Below, piece after piece: positions 47,163 through 60,556 of a stretch of 64,000 nucleotides of DNA. The stretch's first letter is position 1. Each line of letters starts with the position of its first letter. The stretch is from assembly GCF_001402875.1 (NCBI RefSeq), contig NZ_CP012946.1:3636001-3700000 (forward strand), given 5' to 3'. The DNA is from Blastochloris viridis. GTDB lineage: Bacteria; Pseudomonadota; Alphaproteobacteria; Rhizobiales; Xanthobacteraceae. The notes under the pieces are model-generated. The model made no database searches. It saw only the letters and a list, made by a program, of their open reading frames with translations, and was not told where the DNA came from. Made by a program: the position numbers and the translations under genes.

Positions 47163-47755
47163 TGCTCCAGCGCTCCCTCCTGGCGCAGCGCTGCCAGCAG
47201 CGCCAGCAGCGGCAGGCCGAGAATGGTGGCATGGTCGCCGCTCATGCGGCTGAACAGATGAATGCCGAGCCCTTCCAGCCGATAGCCGCCGACCGTTTCG
47301 GTCACCGATTCACCGATCGCGTCGAGATAGCACTCGCGAAAGCGATCGCCGAACTGGCGCATCTCAAGCTCGGCGACATCGACGCCGCGCCATACCACCG
47401 CGCCGTCCCTGGCCAGTGCCGCGGCGCTGTGCAGATGGTGGGTACGGCCACGCAGCAAATCAAGGATTCGCCGGGCTTCGGCGAGGTTCGCCGCCTTGTG
47501 GATAACAGTGGGGCCGATGCTCATGGTCTGGTCGGCGCCGAGCACCAGCCGACCTGGCAGGAGGCGTGACACCGCCAGCGCCTTCGCCGCTGCCAGCTCA
47601 AGCGCCAGTCGCGTTCCTTCCGGTACCGAAACTGCGCGCTCATCGATGTCGGCCGGCCGGATTTCGACCGGAATGCCGGCGGCGATCAGAAGATCGCGCC
47701 GAGCCGGGCTTTTCGAAGCCAAACACAATGGCTCGGGTAGACGCCACAGCGACAT
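47159..47755 (-). CDS. maf: Maf-family nucleoside triphosphate pyrophosphatase
   Basis: Maf proteins hydrolyse non-canonical or modified nucleotides and affect septum formation. The 198-residue protein has 'LCLASKSPARRDLLIAAGIP', 'PGRLVLGADQTM' with the catalytic Asp, and 'EGLGIHLFSRMSGDHATILG'. It lies 25 bases after ppsR and is coupled to aroE. Confidence 0.93.
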   Translation of the reverse strand: MSLWRLPEPLCLASKSPARRDLLIAAGIPVEIRPADIDERAVSVPEGTRLALELAAAKALAVSRLLPGRLVLGADQTMSIGPTVIHKAANLAEARRILDLLRGRTHHLHSAAALARDGAVVWRGVDVAELEMRQFGDRFRECYLDAIGESVTETVGGYRLEGLGIHLFSRMSGDHATILGLPLLALLAALRQEGALEQ

Positions 47756-47780
47756 GGCAGGATCCGTCTGGCTGGGTTTG

Positions 47781-48632
47781 TCAGTCGTGGCCGAGGCGCT
47801 CCCGCCGACGGTCGTTCAACAGCGACACGATCGCGGCAGCCGTCTCTTCGATCGACCGCCGGGTGACGTCGATCAGCGGCCAATTGTGGCGGCTGGCGAG
47901 CCTCTTGGTGAAAGCCAGTTCCTCGGCAATGGCCTGGCGGTCGACATAGGTGTCGGCGGCGTGCACGGCATTGAGGCCGAGCATGCGGTTCTGGCGAATC
48001 TGCGAAATGCGCTCCGGGCTGGCGATCAACGCCACCACCAGCGGATTGGCGATGGTGGCGAGCTGGGGCGGCGGCGGGATCGACGGCACCAGCGGCACGT
48101 TGGCGGTCTTGATGCCGCGATTGGCGAGGTAGATTGCGGTCGGTGTCTTGGACGTGCGCGAGATGCCGACCAGCACGACGTCGGCCTGGTCGAGGTCGTC
48201 GACGATCTGGCCGTCGTCATGCATCATGGTGAAATTCATCGCGTCGATACGTTTGAAGTACTGCGCATCGAGGGTGTGCTGGGCGCCGACCTGCGCCGCG
48301 GTTTCCGCGCCGAGATAGGACTGGAACAGGCTGAGCACCGGCTGCAGCACCGACAGGCAGGGAATGCCGAACTCTCGGCACTTCTGTTCCAGCCGACTCG
48401 ACAATTCGCGATCGACCAAGGTGTAGAGCACGATGCCGGGCGCCGTCTCGATCTCGGCAATGGCACGGTCGAGCTGCTTTTGGGTGCGCACCAGCGGGAA
48501 GACGTGCTCGACCGGCGAGAACGGCGAGTAGCGCGCCGAGGCGGCGCGGCCGACCGTGATCAGCGTCTCGCCGGTGGCGTCCGAGACGAGGTGGAGGTGA
48601 AAGTAGCTTTCCTGCTGCTCGATGATCGACAC
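47781..48632 (-). CDS. ppsR: pyruvate phosphate dikinase / PEP synthase regulatory protein (kinase-pyrophosphorylase)
   Basis: This DUF299-type bifunctional enzyme switches PPDK or PEP synthase on and off through ADP-dependent phosphorylation and Pi-dependent dephosphorylation. The 283-residue protein has '[20 protein letters not shown]', '[20 protein letters not shown]', the P-loop variant '[15 protein letters not shown]' and '[11 protein letters not shown]'. GTG 48632 gives the family-like N-terminus ([16 protein letters not shown]). It diverges from hemE across the putative replication origin, as the homologue does in Caulobacter and Rickettsia. Confidence 0.94.
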   Translation of the reverse strand: MSIIEQQESYFHLHLVSDATGETLITVGRAASARYSPFSPVEHVFPLVRTQKQLDRAIAEIETAPGIVLYTLVDRELSSRLEQKCREFGIPCLSVLQPVLSLFQSYLGAETAAQVGAQHTLDAQYFKRIDAMNFTMMHDDGQIVDDLDQADVVLVGISRTSKTPTAIYLANRGIKTANVPLVPSIPPPPQLATIANPLVVALIASPERISQIRQNRMLGLNAVHAADTYVDRQAIAEELAFTKRLASRHNWPLIDVTRRSIEETAAAIVSLLNDRRRERLGHD

Positions 48633-48949
48633 GTGCGCCCCTGTGGACAGACCGGGAGAAGGCCATGACCGGACCCATGGTGCAAGCGCCGGCGGGGGAC
48701 AACTGCGAAAATGCTCCACAGACGTGCCCCGCGGGAAAGGCTGAATCCGGCAACTGTGAATCATGGGGCTTCGTTTTGGCGCCACTACGGCATTATCCGC
48801 TGTCACCAAGGGCTTGCTCGCCAGCGGTCGGCATGCGAACGAGGGTCCGATTCGGGGGCTCGGGCTGTGGACGGACTGTTGATCCCAACGTATGAGTCCT
48901 ATGCATCCCCCAAACTAACTCAACAGACTCTTCTAAAAGGATTTTTGTT
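48633..48949. other. oriC: putative chromosomal replication origin (oriC) between ppsR and hemE
   Basis: The 317-base gap has the gene context of known alphaproteobacterial origins, which lie beside hemE next to the DUF299 gene. DnaA-box-like 9-mers occur at 48755-48763 (reverse strand TGATTCACA, matching the TGATnCACA form), 48642-48650 (CTGTCCACA), 48712-48720 (TGCTCCACA) and 48866-48874 (CCGTCCACA); only the first is close to consensus. An A+T-rich stretch at about 48904-48950 could be the unwinding region. Gene orientation diverges here and parABS lies 7-12 kb away. Confidence 0.6.
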
Positions 48950-50008
48950 TTGAGTGAGCTCTTGGGAAAGACTGCGAAGCCCTTGATGCGGGTGTTGGCC
49001 GGCGAGCGGCTGTGGCCGCCGCCGATGTGGATGATGCGCCAGGCCGGCCGTTACCTGCCGGAGTATCGCGCCACGCGCGATCGGGCCGGCTCGTTTCTGG
49101 CGCTGTGCTACAACGCCGAGCTCGCCGCCGAGGTGACGATGCAGCCGATCCGCCGGTTCGGCTTCGACGCGGCGATTTTGTTTTCCGACATCCTGGTGGT
49201 GCCGCACGCGCTCGGCCAAGCGGTGCGGTTCGAGGCCGGCGAAGGGCCGAAGCTCGACCCGGTTGCGACCTCCGCAGCGTTGGACGCAATCCACCAGGAG
49301 ATCGATCTTGGCGTGCTGCAGCCGGTGCTCGACACCGTGACCAAGGTGTCGGGCATGCTGTCGCCTGAAACCACCTTCCTGGGCTTCTGTGGGGCACCGT
49401 GGACGGTCGCGACCTACATGGTCGCGGGGGAGGGTACCGAGGATCAGGGACCGGCACGCCAGCTCGCCTACAACGATCCTGGGCTGTTCGGGGCCATCAT
49501 CGATCGGCTGGTCAAAGCGTCCGTGACCTACCTCGTGGCACAGCTCAAGGCCGGCGTTGACGCGGTGCAGGTGTTTGACACCTGGGCCGGCATTCTGCCC
49601 GACGCCGAGTTCGACCGCTGGGCGATCGCCCCGACGCGGGCGATCGTCGAGGGCGTGCGAGCCCAGGTTCCGGGGGCGCGAATCATCGGGTTTCCGCGCG
49701 GTGCCGGCGCTCGGCTCGCGCGCTACGCCGCCGAGACCGGGGTTGACGGGGTCGGGCTCGACTGGACGGCGGACGCGGCCTATGTGCGCCGCGAGGTGCA
49801 GGGCAAGGTCGCGGTGCAGGGCAACGTCGACCCGCTGGTGCTGATTGCCGGCGGCGAGGCGCTGGACCGTGCGGTCGATGCCGCGATCGCGGCCTATGGC
49901 CACGGCCCGTGGATCTTCAATCTCGGCCACGGCATCACCCCCAACGCGCCGATCGCGCATGTCGAGCGGATGATCAAGCGGGTGCGCACCAGCACGGAAC
50001 CCAAGTGA
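48950..50008 (+). CDS. hemE: uroporphyrinogen decarboxylase
   Basis: HemE decarboxylates uroporphyrinogen III to coproporphyrinogen III on the way to heme and chlorophylls. The 352-residue protein has '[16 protein letters not shown]', '[17 protein letters not shown]', '[16 protein letters not shown]' and '[19 protein letters not shown]'. The start is a TTG at 48950 with AAAAGG about 9 bases upstream; it gives MSELLGKT. The gene abuts the putative origin and overlaps hemJ by one base. Confidence 0.96.
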   Translation: MSELLGKTAKPLMRVLAGERLWPPPMWMMRQAGRYLPEYRATRDRAGSFLALCYNAELAAEVTMQPIRRFGFDAAILFSDILVVPHALGQAVRFEAGEGPKLDPVATSAALDAIHQEIDLGVLQPVLDTVTKVSGMLSPETTFLGFCGAPWTVATYMVAGEGTEDQGPARQLAYNDPGLFGAIIDRLVKASVTYLVAQLKAGVDAVQVFDTWAGILPDAEFDRWAIAPTRAIVEGVRAQVPGARIIGFPRGAGARLARYAAETGVDGVGLDWTADAAYVRREVQGKVAVQGNVDPLVLIAGGEALDRAVDAAIAAYGHGPWIFNLGHGITPNAPIAHVERMIKRVRTSTEPK

Positions 50009-50529
50009 TGGCGATGTCGACGGCGAAGGTGGTGCAGCGGGCGGTGATGGCGCTGGTCATCACCGCGGCGCTGGCTCTGATGCTGGTGTACGGGGCGAGC
50101 CCCACCGCGGTGCTGTGGCTGAAGTCGCTGCACATCATGGCGGTGCTCGCCTGGATGGCCGGCATGTTCTATCTGCCGCGGCTGTTCGTCTATCACACCA
50201 CCGTGCCGGTCGGCTCCCAGGCCTCGGAGACCTTCAAGATGATGGAGCGCAAGCTTTTGCGCTACATCATGAACCCGGCGATGATCGTGACCTGGGCGGT
50301 CGGGTTGTGGCTGGCCTGGGATATCTACCGCTTCGAGGGCGGCTGGCTGTGGGCCAAGATCGTTGCGGTGGTGCTGCTGTCGACGGCGCATGGCTACTTC
50401 GCCATGGGCGTTCGCCATTTCGCCGAGGACCGCAACACCCGCTCGGAAAAGCATTGGCGGATCGTCAACGAGGTGCCCACCGTGTTGATGATCGCCATCG
50501 TCATCTTCGTCGTGGTCAAGGGCTTTTGA
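50008..50529 (+). CDS. hemJ: protoporphyrinogen IX oxidase HemJ
   Basis: HemJ oxidises protoporphyrinogen IX in bacteria that lack HemG or HemY. The 173-residue membrane protein has four helices and the conserved His and Arg residues in 'LWLKSLHIMAVLAWMAGMFY' followed by 'LPRLFVYH', plus 'FKMMERKLLRYIMNPAM'. The stop of hemE and start of hemJ share a base (TGATG). hemH, often placed between or beside these genes, is absent here. Confidence 0.93.
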   Translation: MAMSTAKVVQRAVMALVITAALALMLVYGASPTAVLWLKSLHIMAVLAWMAGMFYLPRLFVYHTTVPVGSQASETFKMMERKLLRYIMNPAMIVTWAVGLWLAWDIYRFEGGWLWAKIVAVVLLSTAHGYFAMGVRHFAEDRNTRSEKHWRIVNEVPTVLMIAIVIFVVVKGF

Positions 50530-50772
50530 CGCCTTTTGCCGCGGCTCGCCTTGTCGGGGCTTGCGTCGCAAGTCCCGATCGCTTAAATCCGAATTGTTCT
50601 CCCAGCGTAGGCGGACGCGAGAGCCTGGTCGGCCGGCGTCTTTGTGGTCGGCGGCACGTCGTGTCGACGAATCACGGTCGATAAGCCTTTAGCGGCTCGT
50701 TCCCAAGACCTACGATTTTCCCTCCTTCTGCCGACGGACGCCCCACCCGCGTGATCCGTCAGGGTTCTCGCC

Positions 50773-52038
<1,266 letters not shown>

Positions 52039-52087
52039 ACTGCGGCCGGCCAAAGCTGGCGCGCGGGATCGATTCGGACAGGTGATG

Positions 52088-52111
52088 AACGGGCGGCTTC
52101 GGCCGCCCGTT
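52088..52111 (+). terminator. intrinsic terminator-like hairpin after rho
   Basis: AACGGGCGGC-TTCG-GCCGCCCGTT, a perfect 10-bp stem with a stable TTCG tetraloop, 49 bases past the rho stop. The following bases (TGCGGTTTGG) are only moderately T-rich. Confidence 0.7.
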
Positions 52112-52234
52112 TGCGGTTTGGCGCGGTTTGCGGCGGATCATCATCCGAACACCGGACCGTGGGTCATATGAGAACCCGAGCCCGAGCGGCCCGCCGACCG
52201 GTAGAGCGTCAATCCGGCCTGCGCGAATGTGGGA

Positions 52235-54289
<2,055 letters not shown>

Positions 54290-54370
54290 CGGCAAGCCTT
54301 TCAGAATCACGCAAATTCGGACATTCGACGGGAAGCGGCAACGCCGCACCGGAACCGCACACGGCCGACC

Positions 54371-55702
54371 ATGACCAGATCGGATACCATCTTCGCGCTA
54401 TCGTCGGGCCGGCCACCGGCAGGGATTGCCGTGGTCCGGGTGGCTGGCCCCAACGCCCGATCCGCGCTCGAAGCCCTGGCGGGATCGGTGGGCGAGCCGC
54501 GTCGGGTGCGGCTGGTCAGCCTGCGCGATCCCAACTCTGGCGAGGCGCTCGACCGCGGGCTGACAGTGTTGTTTCCGGCGCCGGCCAGCGCAACCGGCGA
54601 CGATGTCGCGGAGTTTCACCTGCACGGCGGCCGTGCGGTGGTGGCGGACGTGCTGGCGGCGCTGGGGCGGCTGGACGGGCTCCGGCTGGCCGAGCCGGGC
54701 GAATTCACCCGCCGCGCCTTCGCCAACGGGGTGCTGGACCTCGCCGCGGTCGAGGGGTTGGCGGACCTGATCGCCGCCGACACCACGGCGCAACGTCGGC
54801 AGGCGTTGCGTCAGGCCGAAGGCGCGCTCGGCGGCGTGGTCGCGGGCTGGCGCGAGCGCCTGATCGGTATCGCCGCGCTGGCGGAGGCGGCCATCGACTT
54901 TGCCGACGCGGACGACGTGCCCGACGGACTGATCGGCCCGGCGCGGGCGGCGGCGGCGGCGTTGCTCGGCGACATCGAGGCGGTGCTGGCCGGCGCCCGG
55001 CGCGGCGAGCGGGTGCGCGGTGGGCTGACGGTGGTGATCGCCGGGCCGCCGAACGCGGGAAAATCGAGCCTGCTCAACGCGCTGGCGCGGCGGGAGGTCG
55101 CCATTGTCTCGGCAACGCCGGGCACCACCCGCGATGCCATCGAGGTCCACCTCGACCTCGACGGGGTGGCGGTGACGGTGATCGACACCGCCGGACTGCG
55201 CGACGGGGTGGACCCGGTCGAGGCAGAGGGCATCAAGCGGGCGCTGGCGCGGATGGCGCTGGCCGATCTGGTACTGTGGCTTGAGCCGGCCGGCGCGGCA
55301 GCCGCCGAGCCGCCAGCGGTGGCGGCGCCGGTGTGGCGGGTCGGCACCAAGCACGATCTCGACACGGGTGAGGCGGGCGCCGAGCGCGACGATGGGGCGG
55401 AACGGCACCGGATATCGGTGGTGTCGGGTGCGGGTCTGAACCGGTTGGTCGCCGAGTTGGCGCGGGTCGCGGTGGATTTGGTCGGGGGCGAGCCGGCGCT
55501 GGTGACGCGGGCGCGGCAGGCGGCGGCGCTGCGGGCGGTGGCGGCCGCGCTCGGCGAGGCGGTGCAGCGGTCCGATTCGGCACCGGAACTGTTCGCGGAA
55601 GACCTGCGGCGCGCGGCGCGCGGGTTGGGCCAGGTCGTCGGCGCGGTCGACGTCGAAGACGTGCTCGACGCGGTGTTTCGGCAGTTCTGCATCGGCAAGT
55701 GA
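54371..55702 (+). CDS. mnmE: tRNA modification GTPase MnmE
   Basis: MnmE, with MnmG, places carboxymethylaminomethyl groups on wobble uridine 34 of tRNAs. The 443-residue protein starts '[20 protein letters not shown]', has the folate-binding N-domain ('[16 protein letters not shown]'), the inserted G domain ('[20 protein letters not shown]', '[11 protein letters not shown]', 'DTAGLRD') and the C-terminal 'FCIGK' with the conserved Cys. The G4 motif is the altered 'TKHD'. It opens the mnmE-mnmG-rsmG-parAB series. Confidence 0.96.
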   Translation: MTRSDTIFALSSGRPPAGIAVVRVAGPNARSALEALAGSVGEPRRVRLVSLRDPNSGEALDRGLTVLFPAPASATGDDVAEFHLHGGRAVVADVLAALGRLDGLRLAEPGEFTRRAFANGVLDLAAVEGLADLIAADTTAQRRQALRQAEGALGGVVAGWRERLIGIAALAEAAIDFADADDVPDGLIGPARAAAAALLGDIEAVLAGARRGERVRGGLTVVIAGPPNAGKSSLLNALARREVAIVSATPGTTRDAIEVHLDLDGVAVTVIDTAGLRDGVDPVEAEGIKRALARMALADLVLWLEPAGAAAAEPPAVAAPVWRVGTKHDLDTGEAGAERDDGAERHRISVVSGAGLNRLVAELARVAVDLVGGEPALVTRARQAAALRAVAAALGEAVQRSDSAPELFAEDLRRAARGLGQVVGAVDVEDVLDAVFRQFCIGK

Positions 55703-55706
55703 TCCG

Positions 55707-55722
55707 TGTTTCACGTGAAACG
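55707..55722. promoter_or_regulatory. parS: parS site 1
   Basis: TGTTTCACGTGAAACG contains the full 14-base palindrome GTTTCACGTGAAAC, the core of the conserved parS sequence bound by ParB. It lies 5 bases after the mnmE stop. Confidence 0.95.
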
Positions 55723-55747
55723 CGCAGTGAAGGCCGCCGCTGACCTC

Positions 55748-55763
55748 CGTTTCACGTGAAACA
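55748..55763. promoter_or_regulatory. parS: parS site 2
   Basis: CGTTTCACGTGAAACA contains the same perfect 14-base palindrome, 41 bases from site 1, centre to centre. Confidence 0.95.
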
Positions 55764-56243
55764 GGCGCTCCCGAGCCAGCCTGGGACGGCGCGCTGGCCC
55801 ATCGTTACGTCGCCATGGGCCGGCCACACCGTCGCCTGTCCGGCCTATTGGTCGTTGGCGTGGGGTTCGTTCGTTTCCGCCGGTCAAGCCAAGCGGCAAG
55901 CCGGTTATGCGCTCATCGGCGTCTCGAATCGCGCGCGGGATGCGCGTCCCGCTGCCAGCGGGACACCGGGCGGCGGCGGCGCGGCGACAGAATTTTGAAT
56001 TTGCCACCTTCGACCAATCGCCGGGACGGCGATGAATTGGCCGATCAACTCCTTCAGGTTCGCGGGCGAGTTCGGATCGCGCTAACCGAGGGGCCGGCAA
56101 CGAGGTCGGGCTGGCGTACCCTGGCGATTTTTGAACGCACCGTGCATCGGTTGCCCGACCGTCCGCCGTTACGCCGACGAAATCGTTGCCGCCGGAGACG
56201 GCGGCCATTTGCGCGACACGGCTGGCCGGACGAGGGGCGTCGT
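55764..56243. other. 480-base gap between parS sites 2 and 3, no gene seen
   Basis: No open frame in this stretch resembles a protein family or has a ribosome site. It contains a hairpin, GTCCCGCT-gcc-AGCGGGAC, at 55946-55964. The codon-position GC pattern of the flanking genes is absent. Being enclosed by parS sites, it may simply be part of the region covered by ParB. Confidence 0.5.
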
Positions 56244-56259
56244 CGTTTCACGTGAAACA
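56244..56259. promoter_or_regulatory. parS: parS site 3
   Basis: CGTTTCACGTGAAACA, again with the perfect 14-base core, 84 bases before the mnmG start. Confidence 0.95.
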
Positions 56260-56342
56260 CGGTCGATTCGGTACCGTAAACACCAACGCGGCTGACGACG
56301 AGCGCCCTTTGACGCCCGGCACGAGCCGCGCTAGGGACGGGC

Positions 56343-58226
56343 ATGAACGAGAGCTATGACGTCATCGTGGTCGGCGGCGGCCATGCCGGCTGTGAAGCGG
56401 CCGCGGCGGCGGCGCGCCTTGGCGCCCGCACCGCGCTGGTGACCCACCGGTTTGCCACGGTCGGGGCGATGAGCTGCAACCCCGCCATCGGCGGGCTCGG
56501 CAAGGGTCATCTGGTGCGTGAGATCGACGCCCTCGACGGCCTGATGGCGCGGGTGGCCGACCTCGGCGGCATCCAGTTCCGGGTGCTCAACCGTCGCAAG
56601 GGCCCGGCAGTTCGCGGCCCGCGCGCCCAGGCCGACCGCCGCCTCTACGCCGCGGCGATGCAGGCGGCGCTGCGCGCCCAGCCCAATCTGACGGTGATCG
56701 AGGCCGAGATTGACGATGTGATCGCTGCCGACGGCCGCGTTGCCGCCGCGGTCACCGCCGACGGGCGCACGCTGCGGACCGGGGCGGTTGTGCTGACCAC
56801 CGGCACCTTCCTGCGCGGGGTGATTCATATCGGCCAAGTGACGACGGCGGCCGGCCGGATCGACGAGCCGCCGGCGTTGGGTCTATCGCGGACGCTGTCG
56901 CGGCTCGGCTTTGCGCTGTCGCGGCTGAAGACCGGCACGCCGCCGCGGCTCGACGGCCGCACCATCGACTGGGCCAGCCTGGAGATGCAGGCCGGCGATG
57001 ACCCGCCGGAGCCGTTCTCGACCTTGACCGAGCGACTGCCGAACCGCCAGATCGCCTGCGGCATCACCCGCACCACCGCGGCGACCCACGCCGCCATTCG
57101 CGCCAACCTGGCGCGCTCGCCACTGTTCTCCGGCCAGATCGAGAGTCGCGGCCCACGCTATTGCCCGTCGATCGAGGACAAGGTGGTGCGGTTCGGCGAT
57201 CGCGACGGCCACCAGATTTTTCTCGAGCCGGAGGGGCTCGACGACCCCACCGTCTATCCCAACGGCATATCGACCTCGCTGCCGGAGGACGTCCAGCGCG
57301 CGGTGGTGGCCTCGATTCCCGGGCTGGAGCGAGCGCAGATCGTGCGGCCGGGCTACGCCATCGAGTACGACCACGTCGACCCGCGCGAGTTGGCACCGAC
57401 GCTGGAGGCGAAACGGCTGACCGGATTGTTCCTGGCCGGCCAAATCAACGGCACCACCGGCTATGAGGAGGCGGCGGCCCAGGGCCTGATTGCCGGCCTC
57501 AACGCGGCACGCCGTGCCGGTGGCGGCGGCGGCGTGGTGTTCGACCGCGCCGAAGCCTATCTTGGCGTCATGGTCGACGATCTGGTCACCCGCGGCGTGA
57601 CCGAGCCCTACCGGATGTTCACCTCGCGGGCGGAATACCGGCTGACGCTGCGGGCCGACAATGCCGACCAGCGGCTGACGCCGCGCGGGGTTGCGCTCGG
57701 CTGCGTCGGGGCGGAGCGGGCGGGGCGGTTTTCGCGCAAGCGGGCGGCGCTCGACGCCGCACTGACGCTGGCGCGGTCGCTGACGGTGACGCCGGACCAG
57801 GGCGACCGATTCGGCCTCGTACTGAATCGCGACGGCAAGCGGCGGTCGGCGTTCGAGCTGATGTCTTATCCCGACATCGGGTTCGACCAGCTGGTGCAGG
57901 TGTGGCCGGAGCTGGGCGGGCTCGACCCCGCGATCGCCGGCCAGCTCACCGTCGACGCCACCTACGCGGTTTATCTCGACCGCCAAGCCGCCGACATCGC
58001 GGCGTTTCGGCGCGACGAAGCGCTGGCGATCCCCGACGAGCTCGATTACGGCGCCATCGCCGGACTGTCGACCGAGTTGCGGCAACGGCTGAGCGCGGTG
58101 CGGCCGCGCACGATCGGCCAGGCCGGCCGGGTCGAGGGCATGACCCCGGCGGCACTGGCGCTGGTGTGCGTGCGGGCGCGGCGACCGGAGCGGCGAAGCG
58201 GCGGCGGTGAGGCGCAGTCGGGCTGA
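56343..58226 (+). CDS. mnmG: tRNA uridine-5-carboxymethylaminomethyl modification enzyme MnmG
   Basis: MnmG (GidA) is the FAD enzyme that works with MnmE. The 627-residue protein starts '[20 protein letters not shown]' with the FAD site, has '[20 protein letters not shown]', '[15 protein letters not shown]', the tRNA-interacting '[12 protein letters not shown]' and '[18 protein letters not shown]'. Length is normal for the family. It is followed by a 571-base gap and rsmG. Confidence 0.97.
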   Translation: MNESYDVIVVGGGHAGCEAAAAAARLGARTALVTHRFATVGAMSCNPAIGGLGKGHLVREIDALDGLMARVADLGGIQFRVLNRRKGPAVRGPRAQADRRLYAAAMQAALRAQPNLTVIEAEIDDVIAADGRVAAAVTADGRTLRTGAVVLTTGTFLRGVIHIGQVTTAAGRIDEPPALGLSRTLSRLGFALSRLKTGTPPRLDGRTIDWASLEMQAGDDPPEPFSTLTERLPNRQIACGITRTTAATHAAIRANLARSPLFSGQIESRGPRYCPSIEDKVVRFGDRDGHQIFLEPEGLDDPTVYPNGISTSLPEDVQRAVVASIPGLERAQIVRPGYAIEYDHVDPRELAPTLEAKRLTGLFLAGQINGTTGYEEAAAQGLIAGLNAARRAGGGGGVVFDRAEAYLGVMVDDLVTRGVTEPYRMFTSRAEYRLTLRADNADQRLTPRGVALGCVGAERAGRFSRKRAALDAALTLARSLTVTPDQGDRFGLVLNRDGKRRSAFELMSYPDIGFDQLVQVWPELGGLDPAIAGQLTVDATYAVYLDRQAADIAAFRRDEALAIPDELDYGAIAGLSTELRQRLSAVRPRTIGQAGRVEGMTPAALALVCVRARRPERRSGGGEAQSG

Positions 58227-58797
58227 GCGGGTGTTGGTTTCGTCAGTCGGCGGCGCCGCCGCTCGGTGCGACGGGCGAGGGCGCGTTGCTCAGCGGGCCG
58301 GCGCCGCTGCCGCAGTCGCCGGTGGACTGGACCCTCGACCTTCCCGCCGGCGGGTGACGTCGGTGCTGCCGCCGGTCTGGTCGGCTGGACTAAAATTGGG
58401 GAGCGACAGCCTAAGAGCGCGGCGTGATTGCGCGAGGCGGCGCGACGCCGATCAATCGAGTCGCCGAGAGAGACCTGGCCATACGGCTCGGTGGCGTCTC
58501 GAGCCGTATGGCCTGGCGCTCGGTCGCCCAGCGCGCGCGTCGAAGTCGGTTCGGGGCCGGGGGGGGGTGGCGCCGGCCGCAATGCTGGGGAAAACCCGGT
58601 GCGCGGGCGCGGTGTTGCGGTGGACAAGCTGTGAACGAGTCGGATCCGCAACGACTGTCAGCCGCGCTAGTGCATTGGCAGCGGGCGTAAATTCGGCGCT
58701 GTGCGAGCAGCGCGGCGACAGAATGTAGCAAAATACCGTGCGGCGGGGTGACTGTGGATGGCTTGCGCTCGGAGCGCCACGGCCGCACTGTCGCGCC
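58227..58797. other. 571-base gap between mnmG and rsmG with one strong hairpin, no gene seen
   Basis: I see no convincing coding frame. A perfect 14-bp hairpin, GGCCATACGGCTCG / CGAGCCGTATGGCC with a 9-base loop, lies at 58477-58513; its loop and right arm contain GTCTCGAGCC, which resembles the hairpin repeats near prfC. A C-to-G-rich run (eleven G with one interruption) occurs near 58556-58567. No parS palindrome is present in the gap itself. Confidence 0.6.
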
Positions 58798-59511
58798 ATG
58801 GCGATGACTCGACAGTTCAAGCCGGTGCGGCGCGACGCCGACGTCGATCTCGACGCCGCTCTGGCCGACGACCGGGCGCGAGCGCTGGCAATCGTCCCTG
58901 TTTCACGTGAAATAGCGGAGCGGCTCGATCGCTTCGTCGCGCTGCTGCGCAAATGGCAGCCGGCGCAAAATCTGGTGGCGGCCTCGACGCTGCCGACGCT
59001 GTGGACCCGCCATATCGCCGATTCGCTGCAGCTCGCCGACTCGCTGCCCGGCGACAGCGTGGTCGATCTCGGCTCCGGCGCCGGCTTTCCCGGCCTGGTG
59101 CTGGCAGTGGCGCTGGCGGAGCGGCCCGGCGCCCGCGTCCATCTGGTCGAGAGCAATCAGCGCAAGGCGGCGTTCCTGCGGGAGGCCGCCCGCGTCACCG
59201 GTGCGCCGGCCACGGTGCACGCCGCCCGCATCGAGGCCGTGCTTGCGGCGATCCCGACCCCGGTCGCGGCGGTGACGGCGCGGGCGCTGGCGCCGCTGGC
59301 CGATCTGGTCGCGCTGTCCTATCCGCTGTTGAAAAGCGGAGCGGTCGGTCTCTTTCTCAAGGGACAAGATGTAGAACGAGAATTGACCGAAACCTCTAAA
59401 TCTTGGACACTTGAGGTCGTCACCACGCCCAGCCACACCGATCCCGGAGGGCGGATTGTTCGCGTCAATAGGGCGGAACCCCGGGCTCCGAGCAGCTCCT
59501 CAGGATCTTAA
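58798..59511 (+). CDS. rsmG: 16S rRNA (guanine527-N7)-methyltransferase
   Basis: RsmG (GidB) methylates G527 of 16S rRNA; its loss gives low-level streptomycin resistance. The 237-residue protein has 'LLRKWQPAQNLVAASTL', the SAM site 'VVDLGSGAGFPGLVLA', 'VHLVESNQRKAAFLREAAR' and 'VTARALAPLADLVAL'. Start ATG 58798; an N-terminal extension before residue 35 contains the parS-encoded 'PVSREI'. parA begins 3 bases after its stop. Confidence 0.95.
   Translation: MAMTRQFKPVRRDADVDLDAALADDRARALAIVPVSREIAERLDRFVALLRKWQPAQNLVAASTLPTLWTRHIADSLQLADSLPGDSVVDLGSGAGFPGLVLAVALAERPGARVHLVESNQRKAAFLREAARVTGAPATVHAARIEAVLAAIPTPVAAVTARALAPLADLVALSYPLLKSGAVGLFLKGQDVERELTETSKSWTLEVVTTPSHTDPGGRIVRVNRAEPRAPSSSSGS
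58899..58914. promoter_or_regulatory. parS: parS site 4, inside rsmG
   Basis: TGTTTCACGTGAAATA has one mismatch in the 14-base palindrome. It lies in frame within rsmG, covering the codons for part of PVSREI. Confidence 0.85.
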
Positions 59512-59514
59512 GGC

Positions 59515-60321
59515 ATGACCGGATTCACCAAACCCAGGGTCATTGCCATCGCCAATCAAAAGGGCGGCGTCGGCAAGACCACTACCGCGATCAACCTCGG
59601 CACGGCGCTAGCCGCCGTGAACGAGACCGTGCTGATCATCGATCTCGACCCCCAGGGCAACGCCTCGACCGGGCTCGGCATCGATCGCAAGGCGCGCCGG
59701 GTGTCGACCTACGACGTGCTGGCCGGGGACGTCTCGCTCGCCGGCGCCATCTTCGACACCGCGGTGCCGCGGCTGGCGATCGCACCCTCGACGATGGATC
59801 TGTCCGGGATCGAGCTGGAGATCGCCGCCTCGCGCGACCGCGCCTTCCGCCTGCGCCACGCCATCGAGGGCCTGGAGGACGGCGCGGCCTGTCCCTACTC
59901 CTACATCCTGGTCGACTGTCCGCCGTCGTTGAACCTGCTCACCGTCAACGCCATGGCGGCGGCCGACGCCATCTTGGTGCCGCTGCAGTGCGAGTTCTTC
60001 GCGCTGGAGGGCCTGTCGCAGCTGCTCAAGACCGTCGAGCAGGTGCGCTCGACCCTCAATCCGGCGCTGTCGCTGCAGGGCGTGGTGCTGACGATGTACG
60101 ACGCCCGCAACAACCTTTCGAGCCAGGTGGTGGCCGACGTCCGGGCATTCCTGAAGGACAAGGTCTACGACACCATCATCCCCCGCAACGTCCGGGTGTC
60201 GGAGGCGCCGTCCTACGGCAAGCCGGTGCTGCTGTACGATTTGAAGTGCAGCGGCAGCCAGGCCTATCTGCGGTTGGCGTCGGAGATCATCCAGCGCGAG
60301 CGCGAGCTGCGCGCGGCCTGA
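59515..60321 (+). CDS. parA: chromosome partitioning ATPase ParA
   Basis: ParA forms ATP-driven gradients on the nucleoid that pull ParB-parS complexes to the poles. The 268-residue protein has the deviant Walker A 'ANQKGGVGKTTTAINLGTAL' with the signature Lys, 'LIIDLDPQGNASTGLG', and 'ILVDCPPSLNLLTVNAM'. The short N-terminus, without a DNA-binding domain, marks the chromosomal type. It sits between rsmG and parB. Confidence 0.97.
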   Translation: MTGFTKPRVIAIANQKGGVGKTTTAINLGTALAAVNETVLIIDLDPQGNASTGLGIDRKARRVSTYDVLAGDVSLAGAIFDTAVPRLAIAPSTMDLSGIELEIAASRDRAFRLRHAIEGLEDGAACPYSYILVDCPPSLNLLTVNAMAAADAILVPLQCEFFALEGLSQLLKTVEQVRSTLNPALSLQGVVLTMYDARNNLSSQVVADVRAFLKDKVYDTIIPRNVRVSEAPSYGKPVLLYDLKCSGSQAYLRLASEIIQRERELRAA

Positions 60322-60556
60322 CGCGGCTTCCGGCCGACCCCGCCGGGGTCGCGGACGCCGCTCGCCGGAGAATCCTCAAAGGCCAGGATTCGTCGGCGAC
60401 CGGACGATGGTTTTCCGGCCCGAGCGGCCGGACGCTGTATGAGCCGTCGCGGCGAGGCCGGGCGGGCGGCCGAAACGGCGGGAGCGTGGCGGCGCGGTCC
60501 CGAAGTGAGGAGGTCGGCGGTGCGACACCCGCCGCACACAATTCTGGAGATCGAAC

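Noticed and set aside
55815..56255. Possible 146-codon gene between parS sites
   Set aside because: Arg-rich (over a quarter of residues), no ribosome site, no resemblance to any family, and it ends in a parS site.
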